Both the position numbers and the translations under genes were made by a program. The notes beneath the pieces are model-generated. The model saw only the letters and a program-made list of their open reading frames with translations, did not search any database and was not told where the DNA came from. 64,000 nucleotides of DNA, taken from the NCBI RefSeq assembly GCF_019061185.1, contig NZ_JAHQZU010000004.1:62001-126000 (forward strand), written 5' to 3'. The stretch comes from Paracoccus sp. Z118 (GTDB lineage: Bacteria > Pseudomonadota > Alphaproteobacteria > Rhodobacterales > Rhodobacteraceae). This document shows, one piece after another, positions 38,377 to 48,715 of this stretch (positions within the stretch are counted from its first letter, which is position 1; every line of letters begins with the position of its first letter).

Positions 38377-39062
38377 TGGCGGGACGATACTATTCGGAGC
38401 CGGGCGACAAGATCGTCGCCCGGGACCCCGTCACGGTCCGCCGCTATGCCGGATGGACACGCCTGAACCACTGGTTCACCGCGGCCACGCTGATCCTGCT
38501 GGCGCTGTCGGGTTTTGCCCTGTTCACCCCGTCGCTGTTTTGGCTGACCGGCCTGTTCGGCGGCGGTCAGGCGACGCGCTGGGTCCACCCGTTCATCGGG
38601 ATCGGGCTGTTCTTCAGCTTCATGCTGCTGTTCGTCCAGCTTGTCCGGCTGAACATTCTGCGGCGCGAGGATCTCGTCTGGCTCAGGAACCTCGACGACC
38701 TCGTCAAGGGGCAGGAGCACAACCTGCCGGAACTCGGGAAATACAACTTCGGCCAGAAGACGGTGTTCTGGGCGATGTTCTTCCTGATCGTGATCCTGAT
38801 CGTCTCGGGCGTGATGATGTGGTACCAGTTCTTCCCCGATCTCGTGTCGGTGGAAACCCGCCGCATCGCGATCTGGGTGCACTCGATCTCGGCCGTGCTC
38901 ATCATGCTGACGCTGATCCTGCACATCTTCGCGGCGCTCTGGACCCGCGGCACCCTGTCGGCGATGACCCGCGGCACGGTCAGCGGCGGCTGGGCTTGGC
39001 GGCACCACCGCAAGTGGCTGCGCGAGCTGGCTGGACGCCAGGGAAGCGATACTGCAAAGTAA
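38376..39062 (+). CDS. fdhC: Formate dehydrogenase cytochrome b556 gamma subunit
   Basis: Membrane di-heme cytochrome b that passes electrons from FdhB to quinone, 228 residues with four helices. Heme-ligand candidates are His in RLNHWFTAATLILLALSG (helix 1), HPFIGIGLFF (helix 2), and the helix-4 stretch SISAVLIMLTLILHIFAALW. GTVSGGWAWRHHRKW is typical of the cytoplasmic C-terminus. Its ATG overlaps the fdhB stop by one base. It is followed 36 bp later by fdhE. (FdnI/FdoI family.). Confidence 0.93.
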   Translation: MAGRYYSEPGDKIVARDPVTVRRYAGWTRLNHWFTAATLILLALSGFALFTPSLFWLTGLFGGGQATRWVHPFIGIGLFFSFMLLFVQLVRLNILRREDLVWLRNLDDLVKGQEHNLPELGKYNFGQKTVFWAMFFLIVILIVSGVMMWYQFFPDLVSVETRRIAIWVHSISAVLIMLTLILHIFAALWTRGTLSAMTRGTVSGGWAWRHHRKWLRELAGRQGSDTAK

Positions 39063-39098
39063 CCCCTCGTGGCCGTTCCGGCCCGGCCAGAGGGGAAG

Positions 39099-40016
39099 AT
39101 GACGCAGGACCAGCAGCCCAGACCCGACATGATCGGCGGCGTTCCGACGCCGCCGCTTGCCATTCTGCCGAAACCCGACCGGCTGTTCACGGACCGCACC
39201 ACCCGCTTCGACGTGCTGGCCGACGGCTCGAACCTCGGCCCCTATCTGCGCTTTCTGGCGGAGCTTTCGCGCATTCAGGCCCGACTGGTCGCGGATCTGC
39301 CCACGCCCGAACCGCTGCCGCAGGCCCGCATCCAGCTTGCCCGCTCCTCCCGCATGCCGCCCATCGACCGGCACGAGCTGATCGACGATCCCGCCCTTGG
39401 CGCGACCCTCGACGCGCTCTGCCGCGAAGCCGCCGGGATCGAGATGCCCGCCCCTGCCCGCCTCGCGCTGGAGGCCGTGACCGCCGCCAAGGGCGAGGAC
39501 CGGCGTTGGCTGCTCGGCAACGCGCTGGACGACACAATCCCCGAAGACAGCGCCGCGCCGCATCTGTTCGTGGCCGCCGCCGTTCAGGTCCATCTGGCGC
39601 GTCTCGCCGCCACACTGAACGCCGATCATCTGGTGGCGATCCGCACCGGCGTCTGCCCTGCCTGCGGCGGGCGTCCGTCCTCTTCGGTCGTGACGGGTAT
39701 TCAGGGGGCCGAGGGCACCCGCTATGCCGCCTGCTCCTGCTGCCAGACGCTGTGGAACGAGGTGCGCGTGAAGTGCCTCTGCTGCGGCTCGACCAAGGGC
39801 ATCGGCTTCCAGTCCGTCGATGACGGCAGCGGCAGCGCCACGGTGCAGGCCGAGACCTGCGACGAATGCGAGTCCTGGGTCAAGCAGGTGCTGCAAACCA
39901 AAAACCCCGCGCTGGACCCGATTGCGGATGACGTCGCGAGCCTTGGGCTCGACGCGCTGATGAAGAGCGGCAAGTGGCGGCGCGGCGGGCTCAATCCGTT
40001 TCTCATCGGCTACTGA
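39099..40016 (+). CDS. fdhE: Formate dehydrogenase accessory protein FdhE
   Basis: Cytoplasmic maturation factor of respiratory formate dehydrogenases that contacts the catalytic subunit before Tat export, 305 residues. The rubredoxin-like Cys pairs are [19 protein letters not shown] and CDECESWVK, all in the last 120 residues. ATG at 39099 follows AGGGGAA. A GTG at 39069 in frame would add ten residues without a good ribosome site. Its stop and the selA ATG share one base (TGATG). Confidence 0.93.
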   Translation: MTQDQQPRPDMIGGVPTPPLAILPKPDRLFTDRTTRFDVLADGSNLGPYLRFLAELSRIQARLVADLPTPEPLPQARIQLARSSRMPPIDRHELIDDPALGATLDALCREAAGIEMPAPARLALEAVTAAKGEDRRWLLGNALDDTIPEDSAAPHLFVAAAVQVHLARLAATLNADHLVAIRTGVCPACGGRPSSSVVTGIQGAEGTRYAACSCCQTLWNEVRVKCLCCGSTKGIGFQSVDDGSGSATVQAETCDECESWVKQVLQTKNPALDPIADDVASLGLDALMKSGKWRRGGLNPFLIGY

Positions 40017-41380
40017 TGCGCGCGCTGCGGGATCTGCCCTCGGTGGATCGCCTGCTGGCCGGGCCCGGTGCGGCGCTGGCCGAGCGCTTCGGCCGGGTTA
40101 CGGCGACCGATGCCCTGCGCCAGGCGCTGGCGGCGGCGCGAACGGCGGCGAAGGATGGCGGCGAGGTGCCCGATGCCGACACGCTGGTCGCCGCCGCTGC
40201 GCGCCAGTTGGAGGCGGGGAGTGAAAGCGCCTTGCGCCCGGTCCTGAACCTCACCGGCACCGTCCTGCACACCAATCTCGGCCGCGCCCTGCTGGCCGAA
40301 GCGGCCATCGAGGCGGCGGCCGAGGCGATGCGCCACCCCGCCGCGCTGGAATACGACCTGACGACCGGCGCGCGCGGCGAGCGTGACGACCATGTGCGGG
40401 CACTGATCTGCGAACTGACCGGGGCCGAAGCCGCCACGGTCGTCAACAACAACGCCGCCGCCGTGCTGCTGGTGCTGAACGCGCTGGCCGAGGGGCGCGA
40501 AGCCGTCGTCTCGCGCGGCGAACTGGTCGAGATCGGCGGCGCCTTCCGCATCCCCGACATCATGGCCCGCGCCGGAGTCCGGCTGGTCGAGGTCGGGACC
40601 ACCAACCGCACCCATCCGCGCGACTACCGGGGCGCCGTCACCGACCGCACCGGACTGATGATGAAGGTGCATCCGTCGAACTACCGGATCGAGGGCTTCA
40701 CCGCTGCGGTCTCCGCGCCCGAGCTTGCGGCGATTGCCACTGACGCGGGTGTGCCGCTGATGAACGACCTCGGCTCGGGCACGCTGGTGGACATGACCCG
40801 CTGGGGCCTTCCGGCAGAGCCGACCGTCCGGCAGGCCGTGGCCGAGGGGGCGGACATCGTCACCTTCTCGGGCGACAAGCTGCTGGGCGGGCCGCAGGCG
40901 GGCTTCATCGTCGGCCGCGCCGATCTGATCGCCCGGATCAACCGCAACCCGTTGAAACGCGCGCTGCGGCTGGACAAGATCCGCCTTGCCGCCATCGAGG
41001 CGACGCTGCGGCTTTACCGCGACCCCGACCGGCTCACCGAGCGGCTGCCGACCCTGCGCATGCTGACCCGCAGCCGCGACGACATCGCCGCGCAGGCGGC
41101 GCGGCTGCTCGCGCCGGTCGCGGCCATGCTGCCGGATTACACCGTGCAGGTGATCGACTGCGCGAGTCAGATCGGCTCCGGCGCGTTGCCGGTCGAGACG
41201 CTGCCTTCGGCGGGGCTGGCGATCTCGGGACAGGGGGGCGACGCGCCCGAACGGCTGGCGGCGCGGCTGCGCGCCCTGCCCGTTCCGGTGATCGGACGCA
41301 TCCGTGACGGCGCGCTGATCCTCGACCTGCGCTGCCTGCCGAATGACGGGGCGCTGCTGGGCAGCCTGTCGCATCCATGA
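40016..41380 (+). CDS. selA: L-seryl-tRNA(Sec) selenium transferase
   Basis: PLP enzyme converting Ser-tRNA(Sec) to Sec-tRNA(Sec) with selenophosphate, 454 residues. The PLP-Lys motif is [15 protein letters not shown] near residue 287. Other family stretches are [40 protein letters not shown], and [13 protein letters not shown]. It is translated from an ATG sharing a base with the fdhE stop, and its own stop overlaps the selB ATG by 4 bp. The N-terminal tRNA-binding segment ([13 protein letters not shown]) is present. Confidence 0.96.
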   Translation: MRALRDLPSVDRLLAGPGAALAERFGRVTATDALRQALAAARTAAKDGGEVPDADTLVAAAARQLEAGSESALRPVLNLTGTVLHTNLGRALLAEAAIEAAAEAMRHPAALEYDLTTGARGERDDHVRALICELTGAEAATVVNNNAAAVLLVLNALAEGREAVVSRGELVEIGGAFRIPDIMARAGVRLVEVGTTNRTHPRDYRGAVTDRTGLMMKVHPSNYRIEGFTAAVSAPELAAIATDAGVPLMNDLGSGTLVDMTRWGLPAEPTVRQAVAEGADIVTFSGDKLLGGPQAGFIVGRADLIARINRNPLKRALRLDKIRLAAIEATLRLYRDPDRLTERLPTLRMLTRSRDDIAAQAARLLAPVAAMLPDYTVQVIDCASQIGSGALPVETLPSAGLAISGQGGDAPERLAARLRALPVPVIGRIRDGALILDLRCLPNDGALLGSLSHP

Positions 41381-43293
41381 TCGTCGGGACCGCCGGTCAT
41401 ATCGACCACGGCAAGACCGCGCTGGTCCGCGCCCTGACCGGCGTCGATGCGGACCGGCTGGCCGAGGAGAAGACGCGCGGGATCACCATCGAGCTGGGCT
41501 TCGCCTATGCCGATCTCGGCAGTGGTAGCGTCACCGGTTTCGTGGACGTGCCGGGGCACGAGCGGTTCGTTCATACCATGCTTGCGGGCGCCGGCGGGAT
41601 CGACCTCGCGCTGCTCGTCGTGGCCGCCGATGACGGGATCATGCCGCAGACGCGCGAGCATCTGGCGATTCTGAACCTGCTCGGCATCCACCGGGGCATC
41701 GTTGCACTGACCAAAGCCGACCTTGCCGGGCCCAACCGCCGGGCCGAGGTGACGGCGCAGATCGCCGCCCTGCTCGCCCCGACGGCCCTTGCCGGGGCGG
41801 AGGTGATCCCGGTTTCGGCGCTGACCGGCGAAGGCATTGCGGCGCTGCGCGCGGCGCTGTCGTCCGAGGAAGCCGCGACCGCGGCCCGCAGCGCGGCGGG
41901 GCAGTTCCGCATGGCGATCGACCGCAGCTTCACGCTGAAGGGCGCGGGAACGGTCATGACCGGAACCGTTCAGACCGGGCAGGTCGCGGTGGGCGACCAG
42001 GTGACGGTCTCGCCCTCGGGCCTTTCGGGGCGGGTGCGGGCGATCCACGCGCAGAACCGGCCTGCGCAGGTCGGCCTTGCCGGGCAACGCTGCGCGGTGA
42101 ACCTTTCGGGCGAGCAGATCAGCCGCGAGAGCATCCATCGCGGCGACGTGCTGGGCGATCCGACGCTCCACGCCCCGACCGACCGGATCGACGCGCAGCT
42201 TCACGCCCTGCCGTCCGAGCCGAAGCCGCTGACGACGTGGTTCCCGGCCCGGCTGCATGTCGGCGCGGTCGAGGTGGGCGCGCGGATCGTTCCGCTGGCC
42301 GATGCGCTGCATCCCGGCGCGGCGGGGCCGGTGCAGCTGGTGCTGGAACGCCCCATCGCGGCGGTCGTGGGGGAACGTTTCATCCTGCGCGACGTCTCGG
42401 CCCGGCGCACCATCGGCGGCGGCGATTTTCGCGACCTCCGCGCCCCGGCCCGCCGCCGTAGGACGCCTGAGCGGCTGGCCGTCATTGCCGCGCAGGGCCA
42501 CGGCGAGCCGTCCGAGGCGCTGGCCGCGCTGCTGGAGCTGCCGCCGTGGTTCGTCGATCTGGACAGCTTCGCGCGCGACCGGGCGCTGCCCGCGGAGGCC
42601 GCAACGCGGCTTGCCGCCGGGGTCGCGACGCTGAGCACCGGCAGCGCGACGCTGGCGCTGGCCCAAGCAACGCTGCGCGGGCTGGATGCGGGGCTGGATG
42701 CCACGCTCCAGGATTTCCACGAGCAGAACCCCGCGATGCAGGGGCTGGGGCGCGAGCGGCTGCGGCTGGCCCTGACGCCGCGCCTGCCGAAGCCCGGCTT
42801 CGACGCCTTCCTGGCCGCGCGGGCCCGCACGGGCGCGGTCGTGGCCGAGGGCGGCTTCCTGCGCCTGCCGGGGCACGAGGCGAAGCTGTCGCCCGAGGAT
42901 GAGGCGCTGCTGGCCCGGATCCTGCCCCGTCTTGCCGGCAAGGACCGCTTCCGCCCGCCGCGCGTGCGGGATTTCGCGAGCGAGATGGGCGAGGACGAGG
43001 GCGATGTGCGCCGCGTCCTGCGGATGGCGGCGCGGCAGGGGCGGATCGACCAGATCCGGCCCGATCACTTCTTCCTGCGGTCCACGACAGCCGAGATGGT
43101 GGGGATCATCGCCGATGTTCAGGCCGCCGCGCCGGATGGCTGGGTGACGGCGGCCGCATTCCGCGACCGGGTTCAGAACGGGCGCAAGGTCGCGATCGAG
43201 ATTCTCGACTTCTTCGACCGGCAGGGCGTAACATTGCGGCGGGGCGATCTGCGGCGTATCAATCCACATCGGGCGGACATGTTCGCCGGCTGA
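41377..43293 (+). CDS. selB: Selenocysteine-specific elongation factor
   Basis: GTPase that brings Sec-tRNA(Sec) to UGA codons by binding the SECIS hairpin, 638 residues. The G domain has [19 protein letters not shown] (residues 4-22), [28 protein letters not shown], and TKADL. Domains II-III follow ([33 protein letters not shown]). The C-terminal winged helices that bind SECIS RNA span about 440-638. ATG overlaps the selA stop (ATGA). Confidence 0.95.
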   Translation: MIVGTAGHIDHGKTALVRALTGVDADRLAEEKTRGITIELGFAYADLGSGSVTGFVDVPGHERFVHTMLAGAGGIDLALLVVAADDGIMPQTREHLAILNLLGIHRGIVALTKADLAGPNRRAEVTAQIAALLAPTALAGAEVIPVSALTGEGIAALRAALSSEEAATAARSAAGQFRMAIDRSFTLKGAGTVMTGTVQTGQVAVGDQVTVSPSGLSGRVRAIHAQNRPAQVGLAGQRCAVNLSGEQISRESIHRGDVLGDPTLHAPTDRIDAQLHALPSEPKPLTTWFPARLHVGAVEVGARIVPLADALHPGAAGPVQLVLERPIAAVVGERFILRDVSARRTIGGGDFRDLRAPARRRRTPERLAVIAAQGHGEPSEALAALLELPPWFVDLDSFARDRALPAEAATRLAAGVATLSTGSATLALAQATLRGLDAGLDATLQDFHEQNPAMQGLGRERLRLALTPRLPKPGFDAFLAARARTGAVVAEGGFLRLPGHEAKLSPEDEALLARILPRLAGKDRFRPPRVRDFASEMGEDEGDVRRVLRMAARQGRIDQIRPDHFFLRSTTAEMVGIIADVQAAAPDGWVTAAAFRDRVQNGRKVAIEILDFFDRQGVTLRRGDLRRINPHRADMFAG

Positions 43294-43304
43294 CCCCGGA
43301 CCGG

Positions 43305-43400
43305 GGAGGAGAATCGTCCCTGGTGGGGCGGCCGGACTTCAAATCCGGTTGGGGCAGCGCGCCTGTCCCGGGTGGGTTCGACTCCCATTCTCCTCCGCCA
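43305..43400 (+). tRNA. selC: tRNA-Sec (anticodon TCA)
   Basis: 96-nt gene closely matching E. coli selC. The 8-bp acceptor stem GGAGGAGA (43305-43312) pairs with TCTCCTCC (43389-43396), then discriminator G and encoded CCA (43398-43400). The anticodon loop CTTCAAA has TCA at 43339-43341 between GCCGGA and TCCGGT. The long variable arm is at about 43350-43370. The T arm contains GGTTCGACTCC. It starts 11 bp after selB on the same strand with no visible separate promoter. Confidence 0.97.
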
Positions 43401-43423
43401 CCCCTCTTGCCAGCGACGGGAAA

Positions 43424-43442
43424 GGGGCGGTCCTGCCGCCCC
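43424..43442. terminator. Terminator hairpin after selC
   Basis: GGGGCGG (43424-43430) and CCGCCCC (43436-43442) form a 7-bp GC stem with a TCCTG loop. It lies 23 bp after the tRNA 3' end and 7 bp from the stop of the convergent gene, so it can end the fdh-sel transcript and the opposing one. Confidence 0.65.
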
Positions 43443-43449
43443 CTCGCAC

Positions 43450-44415
43450 TTAGCCGAGCAGGTCCAGGCCGCGCGCGGTCGGCGGCTGCCAGGTCTTCGA
43501 GGCGGGCAGCGCACCCGCGGGGTTCGTGCCGATGAACGAGCCGCCCAGTCCACCGGACCAGCCGGACGAGCCTTCGTTGCCGGGCGCGGTCCCATCGGGA
43601 ACCGGCGGCTTCGGCGCGGTCGCGGGAGTGGCGACGCTGTCGCTGTCGCCCGGCTCGACCACCTCCACCTGACCCGCCGGGGGTTCGAGCGATTGCGCCG
43701 AGGCGGGATCGCCCTCGGGCACGCGGGCCGCATAGACCGGCGTGATCGCAGGCTGCTCCGCGATGGCGGTCACCTCTTCCGGCGCCAGCGGCACCCCGGC
43801 CTGGGACTTGGCCTGCAAGGTCTGGGCAAAGGCACGCGCCGCCTCTTGCTGAGCCGCGGCAAGCGCCGCGGGATCGGGCTGCGCCGGCTCAGTGGCCGGC
43901 GCATCGGCCGTGGCGGCGGCTGCCGGTGCGGTCGTCGGAGCCGCAGTTCCGGCGGCGGGGGCGGTGCCGGGCTGCGCCTCCGTTCCCTGGGTCGGCTCGG
44001 TCGCGGCTTGCGCCTCGCCTTCCGGTGCCGTCTCCGCCGGGCTGGCGGTCTGTGCCGCGCCTTCCTGCGGGCCGACGTCGGCAGCGGCGGCTTCGGGATC
44101 GGTTTCGGTGGGCGTGGCGAGCGCCTCCTGCGTGGTCGCGGGGGTCGTCGTCTGGGCCGGCTCCATCAGGGCGGGATCGGGCTGGGCCGGGGCGGGCGTC
44201 CCGGTATCCCCGGCGGTCGAGGATACCCCCTGCTCGGTGACGGTCACCGGACCGGGAGGCGTCTGCGGCGGCACGATCCCGGTCACCGGATCGGCCGGCG
44301 GCGGCGCGGGATCGTTTGCGGTGGGAATCTGGACCGGCGCGGTCGCGGTCTGCGCGAAGGCCGGGCTGGCGAGCAGGACGAAGCCCGCAAGAATATGGGG
44401 AAGGATCTTGGGCAT
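43450..44415 (-). CDS. Secreted Pro/Ala/Thr-rich protein of unknown function
   Basis: Protein of 321 residues. A clear Sec signal peptide, LPHILAGFVLLASPAFA, ends near residue 21. The following 180 residues are low complexity, dominated by Ala, Pro, Thr, Glu and Gln, and probably unstructured. A short more ordered part (about 190-215) contains ARAFAQTLQAKSQAGVPLAP. The C-terminus is a compact Gly/Trp motif, WSGGLGGSFIGTNPAGALP, then SKTWQPP, ending GLDLLG. I recognise no family. An envelope or periplasmic location is likely, and the conserved-looking C-terminus suggests a binding or assembly role. Proline clusters such as PAPPPADP imply EF-P-dependent translation. Confidence 0.75.
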   Translation of the reverse strand: MPKILPHILAGFVLLASPAFAQTATAPVQIPTANDPAPPPADPVTGIVPPQTPPGPVTVTEQGVSSTAGDTGTPAPAQPDPALMEPAQTTTPATTQEALATPTETDPEAAAADVGPQEGAAQTASPAETAPEGEAQAATEPTQGTEAQPGTAPAAGTAAPTTAPAAAATADAPATEPAQPDPAALAAAQQEAARAFAQTLQAKSQAGVPLAPEEVTAIAEQPAITPVYAARVPEGDPASAQSLEPPAGQVEVVEPGDSDSVATPATAPKPPVPDGTAPGNEGSSGWSGGLGGSFIGTNPAGALPASKTWQPPTARGLDLLG

Positions 44416-44562
44416 CGAGTTGGCTTCCTTATGCTGGCCCGACGGCGCTGTCCGCCAAGACTACCGCGTCGCTTTCGCTACGTCACGCATTTGTCTGAGG
44501 AAACTCTTGTGGGCGCGGGCCGTTCCCTCCTTCATCGGCCCGAACGCTGAAAGGAACCTCGC

Positions 44563-45582
44563 ATGAAGAAGATCGGCTTCCTGTCGTTCGGCCACTGGAC
44601 GCCCTCGCCGCAGTCGATGACCCGCAGCGCGGGCGACAACCTGCTGCAATCCATCGAACTGGCCGAAGCCGCCGAGGACATCGGCATCGACGGCGCTTAT
44701 TTCCGCGTCCACCACTTCGCCCGCCAGCATGCCTCGCCGTTTCCGCTGCTGGCCGCCATCGGGGCCCGCACACGACGGATCGAGATCGGCACCGGCGTCA
44801 TCGACATGCGCTACGAGAACCCCTTCTACATGGCCGAGGATGCCGGGGCGGCGGACCTGATCTCGCAGGGGCGGCTGCAACTGGGGCTCAGCCGCGGCTC
44901 GCCCGAGCAGGTCGAGGATGGCTGGCGCTATTTCGGCCATACCCCGGAACCGGGCGAGAGCGATGCCGACATGGCCCGCCGCCGCACCGCACAGTTCCTT
45001 GAACTTCTGGACGGTGCAGGCTTCGCCAGACCGTCGCCCAACCCGATGTTCCCGAACCCGCCCGGCCTTCTGCGGCTGGAGCCGTTCTCGGACGGGCTGC
45101 GGCGGCGGATCTGGTGGGGGGCGGCGTCGGACGCAACCGCCATCCGGGCGGCGGAGCTGGGGATGCATCTGCAAAGCTCGACGCTGAAGACCGACGAGTC
45201 GGGCGAGCCGCTGCATGTGCAGCAGGCCCGGCAGATCCGCGCCTTTCGCGAGGCGTGGAAAGCGGCCGGCCACTCATGGGCTCCGCGCGCGTCGGTCAGC
45301 CGCAGTATCTTCCCGATCGTGAACGACACCGATCGGCGGTTTTTCGGCAGGCAGACCGACGAGCACGACCAGATCGGCGTCATCGACAACACCCGCTCGG
45401 TCTTCGGCCGCAGCTATGCCGCCGAGCCGGACGTACTGATCGAGCAACTGGCACAAGACGAGGCCATCCGCGAGGCCGACACGCTGCTGCTGACCATCCC
45501 GAACCAGCTGGGCGTGGAGTATAACGCCCATATCCTGGAATCGATCATCCAGCATGTCGCGCCGGGGCTGGGCTGGCGTTGA
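44563..45582 (+). CDS. LLM-class flavin-dependent oxidoreductase
   Basis: Luciferase-like TIM-barrel oxidoreductase of 339 residues using FMN or F420-like flavin chemistry. Visible family stretches are KKIGFLSFGHWTP at the start, AEDIGIDGAYFRVHHFARQH (about 35-55), RIEIGTGVIDMRYENPFYMA, LQLGLSRGSPEQVEDGW, and PNQLGVEYNAHILESIIQHV at the end. ATG follows AAAGGAACC. Physiological substrate is unknown. The 147 bp between this gene and the secreted protein hold both divergent promoters. Confidence 0.87.
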   Translation: MKKIGFLSFGHWTPSPQSMTRSAGDNLLQSIELAEAAEDIGIDGAYFRVHHFARQHASPFPLLAAIGARTRRIEIGTGVIDMRYENPFYMAEDAGAADLISQGRLQLGLSRGSPEQVEDGWRYFGHTPEPGESDADMARRRTAQFLELLDGAGFARPSPNPMFPNPPGLLRLEPFSDGLRRRIWWGAASDATAIRAAELGMHLQSSTLKTDESGEPLHVQQARQIRAFREAWKAAGHSWAPRASVSRSIFPIVNDTDRRFFGRQTDEHDQIGVIDNTRSVFGRSYAAEPDVLIEQLAQDEAIREADTLLLTIPNQLGVEYNAHILESIIQHVAPGLGWR

Positions 45583-45603
45583 CCGCCTGCCCAGCCGAAG
45601 GGC

Positions 45604-46971
<1,368 letters not shown>

Positions 46972-47084
46972 TTATCCGGTGACGCGATAGCGCAGCGACC
47001 CCGCTTGCTCAATCGGCAAACTGCGCCCAAGGCAGGTGGAGAGGGTGGAAATCCTGTCGAAATGATGCGGGGCGCGGCAATCTG

Positions 47085-47867
47085 TCAGCCGCGCCGCTCC
47101 AGCACGGTCTTCACGATCAGCACCACCAGCGCAATCATCGTCAGCACGGTCGAGGCGGCGAAGGCCCCGACCACGTTCAGGTCGTTGAACAGCAGTTCGA
47201 CATGCAGCGGCAGGGTGTTGGTCTTGCCGCGGATGCTGCCCGAGACGATGGCGACGCCGCCGAACTCGCCCACCGCACGCGCCGTGCACAGCACCGCGCC
47301 GTAAAGCAGCGCCCAGCGGATGTTGGGCAGGGTCACGCGGCGGAACACCTGCCAGCCGCCCGCGCCCAGCGTGACGGCGGCCTGTTCCTGATCGGGGCCT
47401 TGCGCCTGCATCAGCGGCAGCACCTCGCGCACCACGAAGGGGGTGGTCACGAACATCGTCACCATGATGATGCCGGGCAGCGCGAACAGGATGGTGATGT
47501 CGTTCTGCGACAGCCAGCCGCCCAGCAGCCCCTGCCGCCCGTAGAGCAGCAGATAGCAGATGCCGGCGATGATGGGCGAGATCGAGAACGGCAGCTCGAT
47601 GGCGGTGGTCAGCAGGCCGCGGCCGGGAAAGACGAATTTCGACAGCAGCCACGAGGCGGCGATGCCGAAGGCGATCGTCACCGGCACGACGATGATCGCG
47701 ACCAGCGTCGTCAGCCAGATCGCGTGCAGCGTGTTCGGGTCGAGGATGTTGGCGACATAGGCGCCCCAGCCCGCGGAAAACGCCTGCACGAAGATATAGA
47801 CCAGCGGCACCACGATGAAGACCGCCGACAGCAGCGCCGCCGTGCCGATGAGGACGCGGCGCATCAC
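47085..47867 (-). CDS. cysW: Sulfate ABC transporter permease CysW
   Basis: Inner-membrane permease of the sulfate/thiosulfate importer, 260 residues with six helices. The EAA loop that docks on CysA is EQAAVTLGAGGWQVFRRVTLP near residue 165 (read in segments EQAAVTLGAGG and FRRVTLPNIRW). Start ATGATG at 47867 overlaps the cysT stop (ATGA). It is the last gene of the operon cysA-sbp-cysT-cysW. The next gene upstream on the chromosome, gdhA, is 131 bp away. Confidence 0.92.
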   Translation of the reverse strand: MMRRVLIGTAALLSAVFIVVPLVYIFVQAFSAGWGAYVANILDPNTLHAIWLTTLVAIIVVPVTIAFGIAASWLLSKFVFPGRGLLTTAIELPFSISPIIAGICYLLLYGRQGLLGGWLSQNDITILFALPGIIMVTMFVTTPFVVREVLPLMQAQGPDQEQAAVTLGAGGWQVFRRVTLPNIRWALLYGAVLCTARAVGEFGGVAIVSGSIRGKTNTLPLHVELLFNDLNVVGAFAASTVLTMIALVVLIVKTVLERRG

Positions 47868-48715
47868 AGCGAACGCCCCCCGTGCCGGGTCGCGCGGAAC
47901 TGGACGATGTTCGAGGCGAGCAGCACCACCAGCGCCAGCACCATCAGCACCAGCGCGATCGCCGCCGCGCCCTCGTAGTCGTATTCCTCGATGCGGATAT
48001 AGGCGAGCAGCGACGCGACCTCGGTCTGGAACGGCAGGTTGCCCGCGATGAACACGACTGCGCCGAACTCGCCCAGCGAGCGGGCGAAGGAGGTGGACAC
48101 CCCGCCCAGCCAGGCCGGCATGATCGCGGGAAAGACGACGCGGCGGAAGGTGGTCCAGCTTCCCGCGCCCAGCGTGGCGGCCGCCTGCTCATAGGCGGGG
48201 TCCAGCTCCTCCAGCACCGGCTGGACGGCGCGGACCACGAAAGGAATCGAGGTGAAGCTCATCGCCAGCACGATCCCGCCCAGCGAATAGACGACCTGAA
48301 GCCCCAGCGGGTCCAGCAGCGCGCCGAACCAGCCGTTCGCGGAATAGAGCGCGGTCAGCGACAGGCCGGCGACGGCGGTGGGCAGCGCGAAGGGAATGTC
48401 CATCAGCGCGTCCAGCAGCCGCTTGCCCGGAAACTCGTAGCGGACCAGCACCCACGCCATCAGCAGCCCGTAAACGGCGTTGATGGTGGTGGCGATGGCC
48501 GCCGCCACGATGGTGATGCGGAACGACGCCAGCGTGCGCGGCGCCGTCACCATGTCCCAGAACCGCCCCGGACCGATCCCGGCGCCCTTGAGCACAAGGG
48601 CGATGATCGGGATCAGCACGATGACCGACAGGTACAGCACCGTCGTCCCCAGCGTCAGCCGGAAGCCGGGAAGGACGCGGCGCGCCCTGACGCTGGGGGC
48701 GGCGGCGGCACTCAT
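47864..48715 (-). CDS. cysT: Sulfate ABC transporter permease CysT (CysU)
   Basis: Second inner-membrane permease of the sulfate importer, 283 residues. Helices begin at LTLGTTVLYLSVIVLIPI. The family stretch FALPTAVAGLSLTALY lies mid-protein, and the EAA loop is EQAAATLGAGSWTTFRRVVF near residue 190. FARSLGEFGAVVFIAGN, the conserved CysT/CysW segment, follows. The ATG at 48715 overlaps the sbp stop by one base, and the stop overlaps cysW. Confidence 0.92.
   Translation of the reverse strand: MSAAAAPSVRARRVLPGFRLTLGTTVLYLSVIVLIPIIALVLKGAGIGPGRFWDMVTAPRTLASFRITIVAAAIATTINAVYGLLMAWVLVRYEFPGKRLLDALMDIPFALPTAVAGLSLTALYSANGWFGALLDPLGLQVVYSLGGIVLAMSFTSIPFVVRAVQPVLEELDPAYEQAAATLGAGSWTTFRRVVFPAIMPAWLGGVSTSFARSLGEFGAVVFIAGNLPFQTEVASLLAYIRIEEYDYEGAAAIALVLMVLALVVLLASNIVQFRATRHGGRSL

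Noticed and set aside
43305..43450. Integration (att) site of a mobile element at tRNA-Sec
   Set aside because: No integrase, no repeated tRNA 3' end, and the downstream genes look native.
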